From contig JAYOED010000012.1 of the NCBI GenBank assembly GCA_038106575.1, forward strand, positions 1 to 54,918: a stretch of DNA of 54,918 nucleotides, given 5' to 3'. Under the pieces are notes generated by a model. That model searched no databases and had not been told where the DNA came from. It saw only the letters and a program-made list of their open reading frames with translations. The translations under genes and the position numbers were made by a program. This document shows, one piece after another, positions 51,995-54,918 of the stretch; position 1 is the stretch's first letter; every line of letters starts with the position of its first letter. The stretch comes from Ga0077527 sp038106575 (GTDB taxonomy: Bacteria; Pseudomonadota; Gammaproteobacteria; Burkholderiales; SG8-41).

Positions 51995-52861
51995 TCAGCC
52001 CAGAAAGTTTTCCACTAGTTCTGCTACTGCACCAGGCCGGTCATGGTGCATCATGTGCCCGGCTTCCTCGATCCACAGTTCACGGTAGTTTTTGAAGGCG
52101 TTTCTGCGTTCGGATAACTGTTCCGCAGTGTCCTGCAGATAGCCGGTGCCCTTGGAGTCGCGCGCGAATACCCAGAGCACCGGTGCCGTCACATCGCGCC
52201 AGCAGGCCAGCATCTCCTCGATGCGGAAAAGCACGGGGTTGGCGCGCTTGTGCCTCGGGTCACTGCACATTTCGATTCTTCCCGGCCCGGTTTCATGTGC
52301 CCACGCGCGGGCGATGAATCCAGCCCGATCAGCGGTAAGCCGTGGATTTTCGCGCTGCAGCCTGGTGGCCAATTCCTCGTAGGAAATATAAAAGCGAAAG
52401 CGCGGTTCCCGGCTTGCCAGTTCATCGAGCCAGCGCCGGTAGCGTGGCGGAGCGTCTGCGGGTATTGTGCGCGCAAGTCCGAAACCTTCCAGGGAGACGA
52501 CACGGACGACCCGGTCGGGGCGCAGCCCGGCGTAGGTGCAGGCGATGACGCCGCCCATGCTGTGCCCGACCAACCGGGCAGGCTGGTCCGGTGAATACCG
52601 TTTCAGCAGTGCCTCCAGATCGGCGTAGTAGTCCGGAAACCAGTAGCCGGCTCCCGCCCGTTCGCTGAGACCGAATCCTCGCCAGTCCGGCGCAATGACG
52701 TGCCATTTGCGTTTGAATTCGTCGACGACGAACTGGAAAGACGCCGAGACGTCCATCCAGCCGTGCAGCAAGAACAGCGGCGGCGCATCTGCTTCTCCCC
52801 AGGTGCGGACATGGTGGCGCAGGCCGTTGAAAACATGGAATTCTGAACGACTCGGTTTCAT
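51995..52861 (-). CDS. Alpha/beta hydrolase
   Basis: This 288-residue hydrolase has the oxyanion region FLLHGWMDVSASF, the nucleophile elbow GHSMGGVIA and the catalytic His in EEAGHMMHH; an acid residue is likely in VFARDSKG. It is probably a cytoplasmic esterase or related enzyme. It overlaps the EamA transporter gene as ATGA, so the two are translated together. Confidence 0.92.
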   Translation of the reverse strand: MKPSRSEFHVFNGLRHHVRTWGEADAPPLFLLHGWMDVSASFQFVVDEFKRKWHVIAPDWRGFGLSERAGAGYWFPDYYADLEALLKRYSPDQPARLVGHSMGGVIACTYAGLRPDRVVRVVSLEGFGLARTIPADAPPRYRRWLDELASREPRFRFYISYEELATRLQRENPRLTADRAGFIARAWAHETGPGRIEMCSDPRHKRANPVLFRIEEMLACWRDVTAPVLWVFARDSKGTGYLQDTAEQLSERRNAFKNYRELWIEEAGHMMHHDRPGAVAELVENFLG

Positions 52862-53760
52862 GTCTTTGAGGACGCGTTACGCCTGCGCAGGCCAGCCCAA
52901 GAAAGCACGGCGAGGCTGGCGACGATCAGCAGCATGCCTGCCGACTCTACCGCCCCGGGTTGCTCGCCCAATTGCAGTCGCGAGGACAGCACGCCGATGG
53001 CGGGAATGGCCATCACCGACAGGCCGGCAATACCGGCCGGCAGCAGCTTCAGCACGTAGAACCACAATGCCCACCCGAGCACGGTGCCGAACAGCACGCC
53101 GTAAGCCAGAACGAAACAGAAATAAGGCGTCCACTCCACAGGGCGCACCGACAGCAGCGGCGCTAGAACCAGCAGTACCAGGCTGCCGAGCAGCATCTGC
53201 CAGGCGGTCAATGCAATGGTGCCGACCGCGAGGTGGTGACGCCAGCGCCTTGTCAACACCGCGGCCACCGCCCAGCTTACGCCTGTAAGTACGGCAAGCA
53301 TATTGGCTTTCCAGGTGCCGGTCAGGGACCAGGGCTCGAGTATCAACAGCAGTCCGGCAATAGACAGCGCGACAGCGAACCATTGCAGACCGCGTATACG
53401 CTCACCCAGTACTGGCCATGCGAACAACAGTGTCCAGAACGGCATCGTATACACTAACACCGCGGTCTTGCCGGCAGCGCCCGACACCAGCGCCAGCGAT
53501 ACCAGCGCATTGAACGCGGTGGTCTGCCACAGGCCGAGCATGAATACATGGCGTTGAGACTGCAGTCGCAGCGATTCGCCGCGCCAGTACGCAATCGCGA
53601 ACAGCAGCAGAGCGCCGGGCACGGTGCGCAGTACCGCGTAATCCCAGGGGTCGGCAAACCGCACGCCTTCCTTGAGCATGACCCATGTATAGCCCCACAC
53701 GGCGCACAGCGCGAGCAGGGCAAGCAGGCCCGGACGGGGCAGCGACGGTTGCGTGGACAT
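52858..53760 (-). CDS. EamA/DMT superfamily transporter
   Basis: This 300-residue inner-membrane protein has ten predicted helices in two EamA repeats. LLALCAVWGYTWVMLKEGV begins the first and LTGVSWAVAAVLTRRW the second. It probably exports a metabolite. It is upstream of the alpha/beta hydrolase gene in a two-gene operon. Confidence 0.92.
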   Translation of the reverse strand: MSTQPSLPRPGLLALLALCAVWGYTWVMLKEGVRFADPWDYAVLRTVPGALLLFAIAYWRGESLRLQSQRHVFMLGLWQTTAFNALVSLALVSGAAGKTAVLVYTMPFWTLLFAWPVLGERIRGLQWFAVALSIAGLLLILEPWSLTGTWKANMLAVLTGVSWAVAAVLTRRWRHHLAVGTIALTAWQMLLGSLVLLVLAPLLSVRPVEWTPYFCFVLAYGVLFGTVLGWALWFYVLKLLPAGIAGLSVMAIPAIGVLSSRLQLGEQPGAVESAGMLLIVASLAVLSWAGLRRRNASSKT

Positions 53761-53839
53761 CAGGTGGGAGGAAAAAACATTGGCAACAGGTTTCGAGTAG
53801 CCGCCGGATTATGCGGCAATTGTCTTATCGCGGCCATGG

Positions 53840-53858
53840 CTGCGTACGCCGTACGCAG
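53840..53858. repeat. Perfect inverted repeat upstream of dnaE
   Basis: CTGCGTAC-gcc-GTACGCAG lies in the 190-bp region between the divergent transporter and dnaE genes. It could be a regulator site or a hairpin. A TATAAA at 53937-53942 sits close to the dnaE start. Confidence 0.5.
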
Positions 53859-53950
53859 GTAACGCCACTATGTTGTGGATTTTTCTGGATTATCTGAAAG
53901 ATCGTACGGCGACCGGTGAACTCTCAAGTGATGCACTATAAAATGCCGCC

Positions 53951-54918
53951 ATGCAGCCCGCGTTCGTCCATCTGCGATTGCACAGCGAATACTCAATCGT
54001 CGACGGTATCGTGCGCATCGATGAAGCCGTAGCTATCGCCAAGGCCGATGCCATGCCGGCACTGGCGCTGACCGATCTCGGCAATGTCTTCGGTATGGTC
54101 AAGTTCTACTCTGCTGCGCGTTCGGAAGGCATCAAGCCGATCATCGGCTGCGACCTGTGGCTAACCAACGAAACCGACCGTGACAATCCGCTGCGGATTC
54201 TGTTGCTGGCGCAGAACAGCAAAGGCTATCTTCGGATGTGCGAACTGCTGACGCGTGCCTACCGTGGCAACCAATACCGCGGCCGTTCTGAGGTTCAGAA
54301 ATCCTGGTTCGGTGAAACCGGCACCGAAGGGCTGATCGCCCTTTCAGGCGCCCATCAGGGCGATGTTGGTCAGGCACTGGCGGCGGATAACCGGGATGTT
54401 GCCAGACAGCTGGCAGAGGACTGGTCGCGCCTATTTCCGGGGCGCTATTACCTTGAATTGCAGCGGCTGGGACCTCAGGCGGTGACCGGAGGTGCTGCCA
54501 CGGTGCTTGTGGAAACCTGCGTGATGCGGACGCTGCAACTGGCCGGCGCCACCGGCCTGCCGGTAGTGGCGACCCATCCGGTGCAGTTCCTGAATAAAGA
54601 GGATTTCCGCGCCCACGAAGCCCGTGTGTGCATTTCTGAAGGCTATATCCTTTCCGATCAGCGCAGGCCGAAGCGCTACAGCCCCGAGCAGTATTTCATG
54701 ACGCAGGGCGAGATGGCTCGACTCTTCGCTGATGTCCCCGAAGCGCTCCAGAACTCGGTGGAGATTGCTAAACGCTGCACGTTGGAACTGACGCTGGGCA
54801 AAAGCCGGCTGCCGCATTTCCCGAAACCTGAGAACGTCAGTCTGGAACAGCATTTGCGTGCCAACGCCGGCGAGGGGCTGGCGGCAAGACTGGCCGAACT
54901 CTATGCTGACCCGACGGA
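53951..54918 (+). CDS. dnaE: DNA polymerase III alpha subunit, 3' truncated by the window end
   Basis: 322 codons of the replicative polymerase are present and open to the window end. The N-terminal PHP domain begins FVHLRLHSEYSIVDGIV and continues with ALTDLGNVFGMVKFYSAAR and PIIGCDLWL. Later KRYSPEQYFMTQGEMARLF and AKRCTLELTLGKSRLPHFP are typical of DnaE. The polymerase palm and C-terminal domains lie beyond the window. Confidence 0.97.
   Translation, partial: MQPAFVHLRLHSEYSIVDGIVRIDEAVAIAKADAMPALALTDLGNVFGMVKFYSAARSEGIKPIIGCDLWLTNETDRDNPLRILLLAQNSKGYLRMCELLTRAYRGNQYRGRSEVQKSWFGETGTEGLIALSGAHQGDVGQALAADNRDVARQLAEDWSRLFPGRYYLELQRLGPQAVTGGAATVLVETCVMRTLQLAGATGLPVVATHPVQFLNKEDFRAHEARVCISEGYILSDQRRPKRYSPEQYFMTQGEMARLFADVPEALQNSVEIAKRCTLELTLGKSRLPHFPKPENVSLEQHLRANAGEGLAARLAELYADPT

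Overview
The window looks like a metagenome-assembled chromosomal fragment of a GC-rich betaproteobacterium, probably Burkholderiales-like. The reasons are four Bug-family (tripartite tricarboxylate transporter type) solute-binding proteins, a gltIJKL-like transporter, the style of the oxyR, typA and dnaE genes, and three 10-N scaffold gaps at 313-322, 12629-12638 and 38944-38953. No tRNA, rRNA, CRISPR array, insertion sequence or prophage was seen.

Region 1 (1-10999) is accessory catabolism. A truncated quinone oxidoreductase is followed by a leftward four-gene operon: two Bug proteins, a UGSC-family protein with an in-frame TGA read as selenocysteine, and a 372-residue uncharacterised protein whose TTG start overlaps the selenoprotein stop. 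A hairpin with its loop 19-21 nt after the TGA fits a bacterial SECIS. To the right lie an enolase-superfamily enzyme, an aldo/keto reductase, a VOC protein, a third Bug protein, a LigB-type extradiol dioxygenase homologue and an FMN hydroxyacid dehydrogenase.

Region 2 (11000-20990) is mostly housekeeping: an RNase D-like exonuclease, an AmiD-like amidase, a dienelactone hydrolase, FKBP, GIY-YIG, nitroreductase, M15 peptidase and rhomboid genes. It also holds a leftward oxidative-stress block: oxyR, rubrerythrin, rubredoxin, a deleted ZIP transporter relic and rubredoxin reductase. Together these could make a complete NADH-to-peroxide electron chain. A promoter and an intrinsic terminator divergent from oxyR outline a possible small RNA of about 110 nt.

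Region 3 (20989-36192) holds an operon of two formylglycine-type sulfatases with an RraA-like aldolase, a B12-dependent ribonucleotide reductase behind tandem NrdR boxes, an enoyl-CoA hydratase, an IlvD/Edd dehydratase, malonyl-CoA decarboxylase, a truncated hemoglobin, typA and a DEAD-box RNA helicase with a long leader.

Region 4 (36267-42833) is a rightward operon of a CoxG-like protein, the three subunits of a molybdenum hydroxylase (FAD, Mo and 2Fe-2S), a UbiD decarboxylase and a Bug protein. It looks like an uptake, hydroxylation and decarboxylation route for an unidentified aromatic or heteroaromatic acid.

Region 5 (42891-54918) has a peptide-type ABC importer without its ATPases, an ArgE-like deacetylase, a YkgJ-like cysteine-cluster protein, a glutamate/aspartate-type ABC importer, two small unrecognised genes (29 and 52 codons), an alpha/beta hydrolase, an EamA transporter and the start of dnaE, cut by the window edge.
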